Part shown: piece after piece, positions 25,935-37,023 of the stretch
Layout: each line of letters begins with the position of its first letter
Numbering within the stretch: the stretch's first letter is position 1
Assembly (NCBI GenBank): GCA_030762895.1
Contig: JAUPTC010000091.1
Span: forward strand, 1-64,000
Direction: 5' to 3'
DNA length: 64,000 nt
From: Sophora flavescens
Taxonomy: Eukaryota > Streptophyta > Magnoliopsida > Fabales > Fabaceae
The notes under the pieces: model-generated
Databases searched by the model: none
What the model saw: the letters and a program-made list of their open reading frames with translations, nothing else
Told to the model about the DNA's origin: nothing
Made by a program: the position numbers and the translations under genes

Positions 25935-26050
25935 ATGAATACTACTCATGTCCATCACGGTCGTAACGTGCCAACTGAACCAGACCATGCCATCACAGGC
26001 AGAACTGATCACGGCCTAGCCGTGATGAGCATCACGGCCGTGACAGATCA
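25935..26050. repeat. Palindrome pair shared with the TR-GAG elements
   Basis: At 26008-26043 the sequence is ATCACGGCCTAGCCGTGAT, a four-base spacer, and ATCACGGCCGTGA. This is the same composite unit that is arrayed at 54105-54327 and 62619-62843. The upstream bases (CAGAACTG) also match the retroelement copy (CAGAATTG). A degenerate relative (CATCACGGTCGTAACGTG) precedes it. It sits exactly where the TNP2 N-terminus should be. Confidence 0.75.
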
Positions 26051-26579
26051 ACCAGCAGAGCAACATGCACTCAAAACCAAAAATAGAGACGTACATTCCA
26101 AACAACTCAAACTCACGATTTCAAGTTTCAACTACTGAGACTACAGTTTCAACATACACTCAAAACCAAAAATACAAAAATGTGCCCTAAATACTCACCG
26201 AGAAATAGGTGCTCGCGTGGTGGTTGGGAGGAATCGCTCGAGTGGTGGCCAACGTTTGATGTGGTTCATGAGAGCGAGAGGGACAAGGAGAGTTAGTGCG
26301 CGGGAAGGGGAAAGAGAGCTAGATGTCAAGTTATTGCAAAGAATGAATGGAAAGACAGAGTTAGAGCTAATAGTGTACCTCACGGTGGTGGCGAAGAAGC
26401 CCTCGCGGTGGTTGCGGTGGAGATGAGCTCGCGATTAGGGTTCTGTGCTGGGTGAAAGTGAGAGTGAGGGTTGAGAGTGATATAGGGTTGAGCGTGATGA
26501 AAATAGAAAAGAGACGTAGGTACAGAGCGAAGTGCAGAAGGCGCGCGCGGGTGTAAACGTTATAATCAAAAAGCAAAAA

Positions 26580-28442
26580 ATAAAACAACATTTAACGTCG
26601 GTTTTATTAAACAACTGACGTTAAAAGTAATTGTTTAACGTCAGTTGTATTAAACAACTGACGTTAAATATTAATATTTTTTTAAAAAAATACTTTTAAC
26701 CTCATTTGTTGAATTCAACTGACGTTAAAAGTGCTGTGTAAAAATCATTCTCTATATAAAGTACCATTATTCTGTATCAATCTGTAATACTGCCTCTTCT
26801 TTTCCTCTATATTTCTATTCCTTCACAAAATGGCTCTGAGACCTGTGTTAAGAGTGACAACAGTGCATATAGGGACATAGGATTATTTACATCAGCTATT
26901 TATTTAACTGAAGTAAAAATCACACTTTTAACGTCAATTGTATAAACAACTGACGTTAAAAATAAATATTTTTTATTTTAAAAACACTTTTAACGTCAGT
27001 TTTATTCAACAACTGACATTAAAAGTTTATAAGTTTCTGCAAAATTAAAGCATTCATTCCTTTGACTACTCTGATACTAAATTACCCATTACTGTTGTGC
27101 TACTTACCCATGCACATTGTAACCTATAATCCTCTTTATGAGCACTAAGTTTATACCTAGCTAGACTTAAAGGTCTATTTCTTCCTATTCCTTCAGGCGT
27201 TTTCTTTTCTGCACGTTTATAATATATGATTGCCAACTCCCAATGCGCCTTGGAACCTAATGCTCTTAATGATCAATTTAATTTTTTAGCAACTTACGAC
27301 ACCTAGTAACTTCATCCCCTACTCCTATAAATAGCTTCCTTCCTTCCTTTAATTTTTCTGCTTCACAATATGGCTCTGCCATGGAGATTAACTTCATCAC
27401 TCTTTCTTCCTATACCTAGACTTAAAGGTCTCTATCTTAATGGTCAAACAACTTCTGAGTTTGAGTAAATCACATTACATGGGTGATAAGGGTGTGTAAA
27501 TCGCATTATGTGAATTGCACACACCATCATCCTTACGGAGAATGCGAGACTACAGTTCTAAAACCTCAGCTTTGGAACCAAGTGGTTGTTCCAAGAATAT
27601 TGCTTGAAACAGATCGAGTGCACCCTTCACTCTGCTTTGGCTCCAAATTGTTGTGGATTCAGATGGAGCATCAAGGACTTCAAGTAAGGGAGGAGATGCA
27701 TTCAATATTGGAGTTTACGAGGACAGGATCGAGAAGAAAATGATGTTGAAGTAGAAACTTTTTATATTTTAGTGCTATCTTGCGGAAATTTTATATCTTT
27801 TAATCATGTAATTGTAACTTATGAATCGCTTCAATGAGATACGATTTGATTATACATATATAACTTGTTTTATGTTAAGTGATTATTTATTTTAATTTGC
27901 ACAAGAATTTCTTTACTAATTCAAGCTAATTAATTAAGATTAAAAATAAACTTTTTAAAAAAAGATTAGAAATAAACTGCACTATATATGGAGTGATGAT
28001 CTGCGTTAAGAGTGACAACAAGGAGATGACAACGAAAGAAAGATAGGAATGAGTTGATTATTTACGTCGATTATTTATTTAATCGAAGTAAAAATCACAC
28101 TTCTAACGTCGTTTTATAAACAAGCGGCGTTAAAAGTGTTAATAATTCTTGCAAAACACTTTTAACGTCAGTTCATTAAACAATCGACGCCAAATAGTGA
28201 TTTAATATTTACAAAACTGCCACCACCTCATTTTTAACGTCAAACATATGGTCAATCGGCGTAAAAGCGTTCCGTATTATTTCCACTAGCTTCACTTTTA
28301 ACGTCGGTCCTTAAAACAACGGCGTTAAAATTGAATTAATGAAGTCTGATATTTACAAAACTGCCACCGCCTCCTTTTTAACGTCTAGCTTTTGGTCAAC
28401 TGACGTAAACCTTTACCGTCTAATGTATATTTTCCACTAGTG
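26580..28442. repeat. Right subterminal region of the CACTA element, internally duplicated
   Basis: AACTGACGTTAA-type inverted repeats cluster at 26590-26725, 26930-27010 and 28070-28420. The block around 26848-27010 (GTTAAGAGTGACAACA, then GAAGTAAAAATCACACTT) recurs at 28012-28180, so the region grew by duplication. Between the clusters are two plus-strand segments that look like gene 5' ends: TATATAAAG at 26753 and TATAAATAG near 27326, each followed by a pyrimidine-rich leader and ATGGCTCTG (at 26830 and about 27370). I do not recognise the encoded peptides. Confidence 0.6.
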
Positions 28443-29984
28443 TTTGAAGACAAGTAAAGGATCCTCGTCTTAATACTCACGTTAGCTCATATCTACTCCA
28501 TCAAGCAAGCATAGCCATGTCCAATGTCTCGGAAGAAGGAATCCAACAACGCGCAACAACCACAAATCAAGAAATCAATTACACATGATCAAACACACAT
28601 TCTAATTTGATCTAAACACTTAATCTTATTATCAAACAAGGTTATTTTCAAAGAAAATCATGTTTGAAGCTTACGCTTCACAATACCCTTTAAGGAAACT
28701 TTGTTTTGATTAAAGGATCATGAAAGAGAACTTGGGAATCATCCATTAAGAGTCCTAATTGCACTAAATAATAATTAATTTCACAAAAACAGAACCAAAT
28801 TCAAATAAAATCAAATTGGGGTTTAGGGCTCCTAAATACAATTTGGGGAAAACTCATTTTAATTAAAGAATAATGAAATTGGTTTAGGAAAACACAAACT
28901 CATAGTCCCAATAGCATAAAACAAGCTTCAATTTCAAGATTGGAAGCTGAATTAAAAAGGCTAGGGTTAGGGTTTCAAATCAATTTGGGGGAAAATGAAA
29001 GAAAGAGTGAAACATAGGGAAAACAACTTACCCAAGGTGGAAGAAGGAGAGGGACACGATGGCTGTCTTGGGGTACAGTGGTGACGGCATCACAACAGCT
29101 CCGGCGAGCGGCTTTGAATGTTGGTTCTGCAAGCTTATGCGCGAACATCACAAGGAAGAAGGAGAGAATGGTGGTTGAACCACCATTGACAGCGAGCAAG
29201 GGCTCTACCACGACGGCGACGTGGCCCACCGCAACGGAGTGACCTTCGTACGACGGAGATGGCGCGTTCGCACGAGCTGGGACGCGAGTGTGGGACTGAG
29301 GTACGGGCTGAGCTCAAACCGAACGTGGTGGTCGCGCGGCTCCGGCTAGCTTCCAGGCGACGCTGCTACTACGGTGAGAGGAAGGAGGAAGATGAAGTTG
29401 AAGTGGAAGGAAGAAGAAGAAGAGAGAAAGAAGGAGAAAGAGAAGAAGAGAGCAGAGAAGAAAAGAAGAAAGTGATTTGGGTAGAAATAGGAGAGAGAAA
29501 AATCTGATTTTTTTTGTATAAGTGGGTACAAAATCAGTGATAAATATTAGGTCTAAAATAAACATGATTTTAATTTTTGGAATCTAAAAATAAAGATTGA
29601 TAAAGATATGATTTCGAAATTCAAATTAGAGTAAAGATTAATAGTTGAACTGATCAACTAAGAAAATACCCGGTCCAAAATTTAATCTCCGATTGATGTC
29701 AAACTAGTTTATTTCCAACTCTAAAATTAAATAGAATGAAAATATGAAAATGCTTTTCTCTTAATCATATTATTTAAAATATTTTTCTGTACTGGTAATA
29801 ATAGTGACAATAACATAAATTATTGTCTAATAAGCGTGCATTCATCGAAATAAGTCAGTGCTAATGCACCCAATAAAATAATTTGAAGAGAGCAATTTAA
29901 TTACTCAACTAAACCACATAACAAAATAAACATAAACATCCAAATAAAATAATTAATCATATGTGTAAAAACTAGGATGTTACA

Positions 29985-31128
29985 TTACTACCCCTCTTAA
30001 AAAAAGAAGGAAGAAAGAAGACGAGAAAAGTTATCTTTAATGGAGAAAAAAAAGGTAAAAACTAAATGTGTGAGTGAAGATGCATTTTCCTATCCCCTAA
30101 TCTAATTAAAATTAACATATTTAATAATCTCAAACGTAACCTTTTGGCCCAACTGCAAAATGAATCCACAAATGCTCCAATTAGGACTCAAATGAGAAAG
30201 TTTGGCCTAATAAACCACAAATTTTGCAAGTAAATTTCCAAGGCAGAAATGACATCCTAAACAACCTATTTTTTATTTGTGATCTCCATACAAGTTGTAG
30301 CTCAATATGTTCTCTTCCAAATGGTTTTGGTCCCCATGTGCATATAGCTTCTATAGCCCAAAATATGTGTAATATCTAGTAATTTTAATAATTTAAAATT
30401 ATATGTTTAAATGAAATTATGATCAATAATTAAAAAATTACTCTTTATATGAAGCTGTACTAGATAATTTTTTATTTATAAATGTGCTTTTAATTAATAA
30501 ATTGTACTGTGATAAAAAAATGCTTTGAGAAATCTTTAAAAAATTATTTATGATTTTAAGATCAAGATATGTTGGCGCATATTTGACACACCCTTATTAA
30601 CTAGATTAATTCAACTCATCTTGTACATGAAGAAAAAGTTATAAAGGAACTCTCAATCTTTCTAAAAGTTTCAATCTTGTATTATCTTCGTCCATAGGTG
30701 CCTCAAGTAGTAGCCAAGGGATTCGATCCCCTCCCCCACCCTCTCTAACAACTAACCCACTAGTTTCTAATCAATTGGCCTATAAAAAAAATCTTAGTAT
30801 TATCTTCTTCCTCCTTAGTTTGTCATCCTTTTTGGTGTAAGCTTCAAGGTGAGAGACTTTTTTTTATTTTAAACGATTATTGTTTGTGGGTTTGATTTGG
30901 GAAATAATAAATGTGATTCTATATTTCACTATTAATAGTTGGTGTTAAATATGATAATGCTCTTTATCTCTTGTTACGATATGGACCGTATGAAAAGGGT
31001 GACGAGAGGCCATTGTTTTTTAGCTTGAAAATTTTCATTTTTCAGTGCGATACTGCCACATATGAAGGGACACGCAATAATGCTCTGCTCCTAGCCGGTT
31101 TGTGCTCTTGGTCTCTAATGACTGTCCG
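29985..31128. other. No gene seen
   Basis: AT-rich DNA without a supported coding region. A minus-strand RNA polymerase III B-box-like GGGGATCGAATCCC occurs around 30720-30740, which could be part of a SINE, but I find no tail or target duplication to support it. Confidence 0.4.
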
Positions 31129-31810
31129 TTTGTGTTAGATTTTAATATAATTGATTTTAGAAGGATTAATTTTGGAAGAATCAAGATTAAAAAATTGATT
31201 GTTTTTGGTAAAAATATTTTGTTTGGATGAAAGTAAAATCACTTTTGAAGTGTAAATATGTAGAATTTTGTGGGGCCTACATCCAGAATCAATTATTTTC
31301 AACGGAAAGCTAGAAATTTTTGCTTCCACAAAACTCAGTTTTGACCCACCAGGAATCAATTATTTCCAACAGAGTTTCGTAAACAAACGCATGAGCAGTA
31401 TCCTGATGCATGAACAGTGACCCCAATTTGAAAAAAATTGCCGAACAAACGCATGAACAGTACCATGAAAAAATTGCCGAACAAAAGCATTAACAGTACC
31501 ATGAACAATTCATGTCTCTGGGTACTGTTCATGCGTTTGTTTACGAAACTCCGTTGAAAATAATTGATTCCTGGTGGGTCAAAACTGAGTTTTGTGGAAG
31601 CAAAAATTTCTAGCTTTTCCGTTGAAAATAATTGATTTTAGATGTAGGCCCCACAAAATTCTACATATTAATACTTCAAAAGTGATTTTACTTTATCATC
31701 CAAACAAAATCAATTCTTCTAAACCCACTTTTAAAATATTGTTACCAAACACAATCAATTTTTTTAACCTTGATTCTTCCAAAATCAATTGTTTCAAAAT
31801 CTAAAACAAA
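31129..31810. mobile_element. Foldback element with ~280 bp inverted arms
   Basis: The left arm (31129-31410) and right arm (31520-31810) are inverted copies over nearly their whole length; both contain GTAGAATTTTGTGGGGCCTA and CTCAGTTTTGACCCACCAGG. The loop holds three diverged direct copies of a unit with AACAAACGCATGAACAGTAC. There is no coding capacity. I cannot identify a convincing target duplication, so the superfamily is open. A partial relative of the arm termini appears near 39740-39960. Confidence 0.75.
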
Positions 31811-31897
31811 TGTATATAAAAACTGAAGCAGGTTACATGATGCATTGTTATACATAAAGGTATATTATATAATAATCCATGTTATAATATTTATAAA

Positions 31898-33172
31898 TGA
31901 TTAAATTATATTTTTGAGTTTTTATCTTTATTTTAGATTTCTTTTGTCAAAAAAATCTTTATTTTAGATTTTAATTTGAATCTTTTTTTTTTATTTTTAA
32001 GAAATGAAAAAATCTTTATTTTAGATTTTAATTTGAATCTTTTTTTTTTATTTTTAAGAAATGATATAAACAACCACTCTATCACACTCTTTTTACTCTT
32101 TTTGCTACTTTCTTATTTATTAGTTGAGGTCAGCAACTTTTAAAACAATGTAACCGTTAACTACTGTCAGGTTATTTGAATTTAATTAACTATTATTTTT
32201 TAAGAGAAAAATTCTCTCCTTCTTCGTCCCAGAGCCCCATCCCATCTTTCACAACCCCAGTAGCGTTAGTACAAGGAAAATTTGTACCATATGATACGAA
32301 TTCTTCACCATTAAAACACCTTCTGAACTCCTTTGCTACAGTGATATCATCTTCTTCCCCTCTCTACTCTCCATTATTTAACCTTTTCCCTCCTTCATCT
32401 TTATAATATTGTTTCCTTATTTCAAGCTCAAAACACGCTGTCATCCTCTTCCTCCAGGACAACCCTGTTCCATCGCCGTGTTCCGCCATTCACCTCGTCA
32501 CCACCACACCGCCGTCTCTCTCAGATCAGGTTCCGCCCCGCCCATCCGTCGCTCGCCCCCACAGTAGCTTACTGGGATAGTTCTGATCTCTGTTCACCAG
32601 CCATGAGTCCGCAATACCGTCGTCGCCGCCGTACGAGCATCCTTCGTAGCATGTAAAATATAAATCCCTAGTTCCCATTTGTACAGAGATGAAGGAGTAA
32701 ATCTGAGAAGAAGGACAAAAATTACCAAGGGATGTTCTGGGGGCGCTCCTATGACAGGGGATGGATATTGGAGAGTGAGGGTGGGAATGATGGGGTTCCG
32801 GGATGAAGGAGATAATATTTATTTTTATCTTGGAAAAAATTTAGATAACCTATATAGATGGTTAATTAAAAGCCGTGACTTGGGCCAAAAAAAAAAATGA
32901 CAAAAAGACATGTCAGAGATATTAGTATTTTTTTTTTTTTTTAAAATGATCCCTTATTTTACTAAAGTTATATTAATATGGTCCTTTTTTTTCTAAAATT
33001 GTCCCTCTTTTATTTCTTTGTTGCAAAAGTTATACTAATGTAGTTCTATGTGTGCCACAATTTAAATAGAAAAGACTACATTGAAACAAAAAATAAAGAT
33101 AAGAAATCAAAACGAAATAAAAACTAAAAAAAACTAAAATAAAGATAATAGACTAAAAATATAATTTAACCA
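31898..33172. mobile_element. Mutator-like element with captured GC-rich sequence
   Basis: The left end TGATTAAATTATATTTTTGA and the following TTATCTTTATTTTAG are mirrored at the right end (CTAAAATAAAGATAAT, then AAAAATATAATTTAACCA). Flanks TTTATAAA (31890-31897) and TTTATAAT (33173-33180) agree at 7 of 8 positions. The left arm contains a tandem duplication of about 55 bp (31960-32064). The interior 32440-32660 is much richer in GC than its surroundings, with runs such as CGTCGTCGCCGCCGTACGAG, and resembles the 5' end of a plant gene. I cannot name the source gene. Confidence 0.55.
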
Positions 33173-33284
33173 TTTATAATTTATAGTTTATATTAATCAT
33201 ACTGTGTCTTTGTTTCATTTATATATTATCATTAGCATATATAATATTTTGAATAAAGAATCATAGTATGTAACACGATGTCCT

Positions 33285-33292
<8 letters not shown>

Positions 33293-33335
<43 letters not shown>
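33293..33335. repeat. (TG)n microsatellite
   Basis: About 21 uninterrupted TG units, preceded by a short TA run. Confidence 0.95.
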
Positions 33336-33338
<3 letters not shown>

Positions 33339-34285
33339 TAGAATCAAATTTTATTTTGATACCAAATTATATCCGTTGATCTTAATTTAATATAATGGTT
33401 AAAGTTTATCATATTTATCGAAGAGAGTGAATAATTAAAAACAATTTTAATAGGGAGAGAGAAAATATAATTTTTGTAAAAAAAAAGAAAGAAAAAGAAA
33501 ATAAGATTTATTTAATCCAATTATCTTTGTAATATTATATTATTAAAAGAATTATATGATTTTTTGAAGAGAAAAGAATTATATGATATAAAATTATATA
33601 TATTAAAAATATAAAATATTTATTAAATAAATATTATAATTTTGATGAATAATCAAGATACTTAGAGCATCTCCAATGGGTGATATTTAAGCAACCCGCT
33701 TTGAGTTGATTATCATTCATTAAGTGAGCCCCACTATACCACATCATGTTTAAGCAATTTACCTTACCTTTACTCCAATGGTACCTATTTAAGCAACCCA
33801 CGTTTTTTTTTTGTTTTTTTTATTTACACATAATTTTGTTTTAATTTAAAAAAGCAATCCATCATTGAAATTTGAGCAAAAATTATTTTTTTATTTATTT
33901 ATAAGTAACCCATCCTATGAGTTCCTTATATAAGCAAGCAACCCACATTGCCACATAGATCAACTCTAATGGGAGGGGAAAATAAACAATGATTCCTTAT
34001 TTGCCACATAGATTTAAGAACTCCATAAGCAACCCTCATTCGAAATGTTCTTGGTATCTCTTCTCATTAAATAAATCTTATTTTCTTTTTCTTTTGAACA
34101 AAAATCTTATTTTCTCTCTCCCTATTAAAACTTTTAATTATTCACTCTCTTCAATAAATATGATAAACTTTAGTCGTTAGATTAAATTAAGATCAACAAA
34201 TACAATTTGGTGTAGTGACAATTGAACAAAAAAATTGCAAGAAAACTCGTGAATATTTTTGGGTGTTGAAACCAATAAACATAAA
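33336..34285. other. No gene; probable MITE remnants
   Basis: At 33664 the sequence GAGCATCTCCAATGGG resembles the terminus of a common plant hAT-type MITE. Several TTTAAGCAACCCAC units follow to about 33960, ending near CTCTAATGGGAGGGG. I could not establish matching terminal inverted repeats or a target duplication. The remainder is AT-rich and non-coding. Confidence 0.35.
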
Positions 34286-34725
34286 GAGTAATGTTATAAG
34301 GGATTTGGACATCATAAGCAAGTGATTAGGGGTTCGAATCCTGGCTCTTGTGTATGGAGAAAACCCTGGTTAGGAGGGGAGAACCCACCTTGTGTGCCCA
34401 ACAAGTTCCTCGACGAAGATTAGTCACTGCTAATGATGGTGAATACTTCGTACCTATAACATAGTTTCCAAAAAAAAAGAGTAATGTTATTTGTACAACT
34501 GTATTTTGACAACTGGGGCGATAACTGCGATATCTGGTTAATGCAGTTCTAATATGTGGTTAATTTCGTTCAGTAATTGGTTAATGAGTTGTGACACCTT
34601 GTTACATCCATTACCCATCCACTGAATTAACTACGTATTTGAACTGCATTAACCACGATTTTCAGGTGTTCAAATATACATGAAACATAAAGTATAAACA
34701 CAAGACCATCATGTGTGCAAATGAC
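34286..34725. mobile_element. Possible MITE hosting the SINE
   Basis: Once the SINE is removed, the left end GAGTAATGTTATTTGTACAA faces a right end (around 34711-34725) whose reverse complement reads ATGTCATTTGCACACA, a weak inverted match. The inside contains repeated GGTTAATGCAGTTC-like blocks in both orientations. Boundaries are approximate. Confidence 0.35.
34298..34475 (+). mobile_element. tRNA-derived SINE, 178 bp
   Basis: The 15 bp sequence AAAGAGTAATGTTAT precedes the element (34283-34297) and follows it (34476-34490). A perfect RNA polymerase III B box GGTTCGAATCC lies at 34331-34341, about 35 bases in. The 3' end is an A-rich tail (TTTCCAAAAAAAA). Length, B box position, tail and long target duplication together identify a SINE mobilised by a LINE machinery. 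The A box is weak. Confidence 0.9.
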
Positions 34726-35149
34726 ATCCCGTTACATCAAGTGGGTTATTTAAAATTTCAACCATTACCAAATTTGAAACAATTTCTTTTTGATTGATTC
34801 ATGTACGAGAAACTATTTTAGATTTTTGAGGTCTCCTCAATCCTATATTAAGCTTAAGCCTTTTAGAATTTAATATTAAAACAAAGAAAGGAATGGAGAA
34901 GGCCACTGAATTTCAGAAAAGTTATCAAGCATGTTTGTGATGGTGTTTCTCTGACATATTGCTTTGTTCTTCGAAAGGAAGGGTCACGGAGTTTTAGTTA
35001 CCTACAATAACTTGATGCTACACAAGAGTCGGTGGTTAGCAAAAGGGAGAGAGAGAAGAGGTGGAGGAGTAGCAAGAAATTCACAAAAAAAAAAAAATCT
35101 CACCTGAATACTTAAGTGATTAGATATAAGTCTTTGGACTAAATATAAC
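34726..35149. other. No gene seen
   Basis: AT-rich sequence with no supported coding region, terminal repeat or RNA gene. Confidence 0.5.
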
Positions 35150-35455
35150 AGTAATGATAGGTGAACACCTGGGTTTGACACACAGGTAGACACCTTGTTT
35201 AATCATGTGTAAATTTTTTATTAATTCAGTTCATTATATGATTAATGGGTTAAATGAAGCTTATTTTTCATAATCATGTAAATATTTGGTTAATCACATG
35301 CAAACATATAGTTATTTCAGTTTTTTATATGATTAATGGGTCATCATGAATTAACCAAATATTTACACGTGATTAACCATATAATGAACTGAATTATCCA
35401 AATATTTGTACCGATTAACCAAGGTGTCAACTTTCGGTGTCAACTATCATTACTC
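35150..35455. mobile_element. Inverted-repeat MITE
   Basis: The left terminus AGTAATGATAGGTGAACACC matches the reverse complement of the right terminus (AGTAATGATAGTTGACACC). The match continues through TTCAGTTCATTATATG and AAATATTTGGTTAAT blocks, so most of the element can fold back. CTAAATA occurs just outside both ends, with a 2-4 base offset at the left, as a possible decayed target duplication. Confidence 0.6.
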
Positions 35456-35475
35456 TAAATAAAATGGGTGGATAA

Positions 35476-36941
35476 TGTCGCGACCGTCCTGGAGGGCACC
35501 GCGATGAAAACGAGAAAAAGAGGGATTCGGGAGTCGCCACCAATCGCTTTATCCATTTACATGGAATTGTACAATTGGGTACCTAAAATAAAAATGGTCT
35601 GTGCGTTTTAGAGATTAGGTTCGGGGGTTGATTACATGTAGATAAGGTATTAGCACCCTACACCGTCCGTTTAAACTGTTACCTATTTGATCTAGAGTTA
35701 TCTGCTAAATTGTTTGATTTGGTCTTGTCTTTTCAAAATAGTTTGTTTTGTTTTTATAATTTAAAATGCCTCATTCTGTCGGCATATTATCGAAATTGAT
35801 AAATGGCTATGGCAGGGAAAAATGTATTTTCCTTACAAAGATTTTCCTCAAGAAAATGTTTCGAACAAGAATACACCACAATCACAAAGTTGGGGATAAG
35901 CAAATTTGCTCACATCTATTTAATTTTATTATTGAAAATTAATTATTTTTAGGTGTGAAAATCAGACCCCGTCAGTACTCCTGGCGAAATCCAATAAAAT
36001 AACCTCAAGAAGATTGGGTAGAATTTTCATAACCGTTACTCCGATCATCCCCAATTATTTTGTCATCGGCGTTGTTAGTAAAAGAATTTTTTTTTTACAA
36101 ATATTTAAATTGTTTAAAGTCATTCACAGCATACATACTAAAGCCTAAAACAAAACACACCAAAACACTTGGATTAAGATCATATTGGTATCCCGTAGGG
36201 CCCACAAACAATCCCGACGAAACCTAAGGGATGTTCCTCACCTCAAGAAAGCCATAATTTTGCTCGGTACTCCTACTGGTTATAGGTATTCCATCGTCGG
36301 AATCTTAACCCATAAAATATAAGACAAATATACTAATTTTAAAAATAGTAAAAAAGGAAATAAACTTATTAATCTAAAAAATGAAAATAAGAAATGAAAC
36401 GAAAAACTTACCTCTGGGACGTGCAGAAACACTATGTGTTTGACCCATGTACTCTCCCATCCAAGTAACGTAAAGACACAAAGTTCCCTATGCTTAAAAT
36501 AAAAAACAAACAAACTAATAATAAAAAAGAACTTTTTACTAAAATGCTTAAGTTTTATATTTAATATTAAGCCCAAGCATTAGAAACAACCTTTTATTTA
36601 AAAGCCACGGGTCTTATACATATTATTAAGCCCAAGTGTGAAAGCTTCTCTGTGTCTTTCAACCACTTGAGAATCCATACTTTATATATGAGGTGAGGAG
36701 GGAGAAGGAGCTTACATTCTTCAATGTGGGACTTGTCAAGTGAATAGTTTAGCCATGTGGGACTATATTTGTTAAAGAGATAAAAGTAAATCCTTTCCTT
36801 CCTTTTTTTATCTTTTAATTGTAATTTTTTTTGTAAGTTTTTTATTATTATTTTTTCTATTTTTAATTAAATCAACACATCAAAAGTTAGTGTTAATAAA
36901 ATTAAAAAGAAGAAAAACCCGGACAAAATTGGGTGCTGACA
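35476..36941 (-). mobile_element. Solo LTR, Ogre/Tat-like (1,466 bp)
   Basis: On the minus strand it begins TGTCAGCACCCAATTTTGTC at 36941 and ends GGACGGTCGCGACA at 35476. The flanking pentamers are GATAA (35471-35475) and AATAA (36942-36946), with one mismatch. A TATA box (CATATATAAAG, plus coordinates 36680-36690) followed by a leader supports the minus strand as sense. The plus-strand block GGGAGTCGCCACC is one I associate with Ogre/Tat LTRs, so the lineage is a guess from memory. No internal domain is adjacent. Confidence 0.7.
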
Positions 36942-36987
36942 AATAAGATTTGCTGTCAAAACTTATTTTGACACATGATGTCACTTG

Positions 36988-36990
<3 letters not shown>

Positions 36991-37020
<30 letters not shown>
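36991..37020. repeat. (AT)n microsatellite
   Basis: Fifteen TA units immediately before the CACTA-like end at 37021. Confidence 0.9.

Positions 37021-37023
<3 letters not shown>

Larger units (their letters stand above)
23118..28442 (-). mobile_element. CACTA (En/Spm) DNA transposon, 5,325 bp
   Basis: The element starts CACTAGTGCAAT and ends TTTTCCACTAGTG. The trinucleotide TTT is duplicated at 23115-23117 and 28443-28445. LTR copy B preserves the equivalent unoccupied site (CCCTTACCTCTTGAAGAC), which confirms both boundaries. Subterminal arrays of AACTGACGTTAA in both orientations occupy 23138-23485 and the right 1.8 kb. The only coding remnant is a minus-strand TNP2 transposase that lacks its N-terminus and has stops, so the copy cannot move by itself. 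No TNPA-like gene is evident. Confidence 0.92.
20775..29984 (-). mobile_element. Large LTR (copy C) split by a CACTA transposon
   Basis: Ends are TGTAACACCC at 20775 and GGATGTTACA at 29984. Segments 20775-23117 and 28446-29984 together give about 3.88 kb. The left part is collinear with copy B (GTAAGGGTGAGACGCCAATA near 21514, the TCTCGGTTACTAAGTTCC block near 22280, CTCCCCTTACCT at the break). On the minus strand the 29480-28980 region reads as a C/T-rich leader ending in CCTTGGGTAAGTTG, a plausible exon and donor. Flanking pentamers (GAGAA, TTACT) do not match, so it may be one LTR of a rearranged element and not a clean solo LTR. Confidence 0.65.

Noticed and set aside
28975..29565. Several overlapping minus- and plus-strand frames of 60-84 codons, with Ser/Arg-rich and Phe/Leu-rich sequences
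   Set aside because: They overlap each other in the GC- and C/T-rich leader of LTR copy C and match no family; the region behaves as LTR leader sequence.
30700..30800. Second SINE suggested by a B-box-like sequence on the minus strand
   Set aside because: No A-rich tail or flanking duplication could be found.
34320..34345. Possible tRNA gene because of GGTTCGAATCC
   Set aside because: No cloverleaf can be drawn around it; the target duplications and A-rich tail identify a SINE.
36280..36576. Minus-strand frame of 98 codons with Phe/Leu-rich sequence
   Set aside because: It lies within the Ogre/Tat-like solo LTR, is low in complexity and has no recognisable domain.
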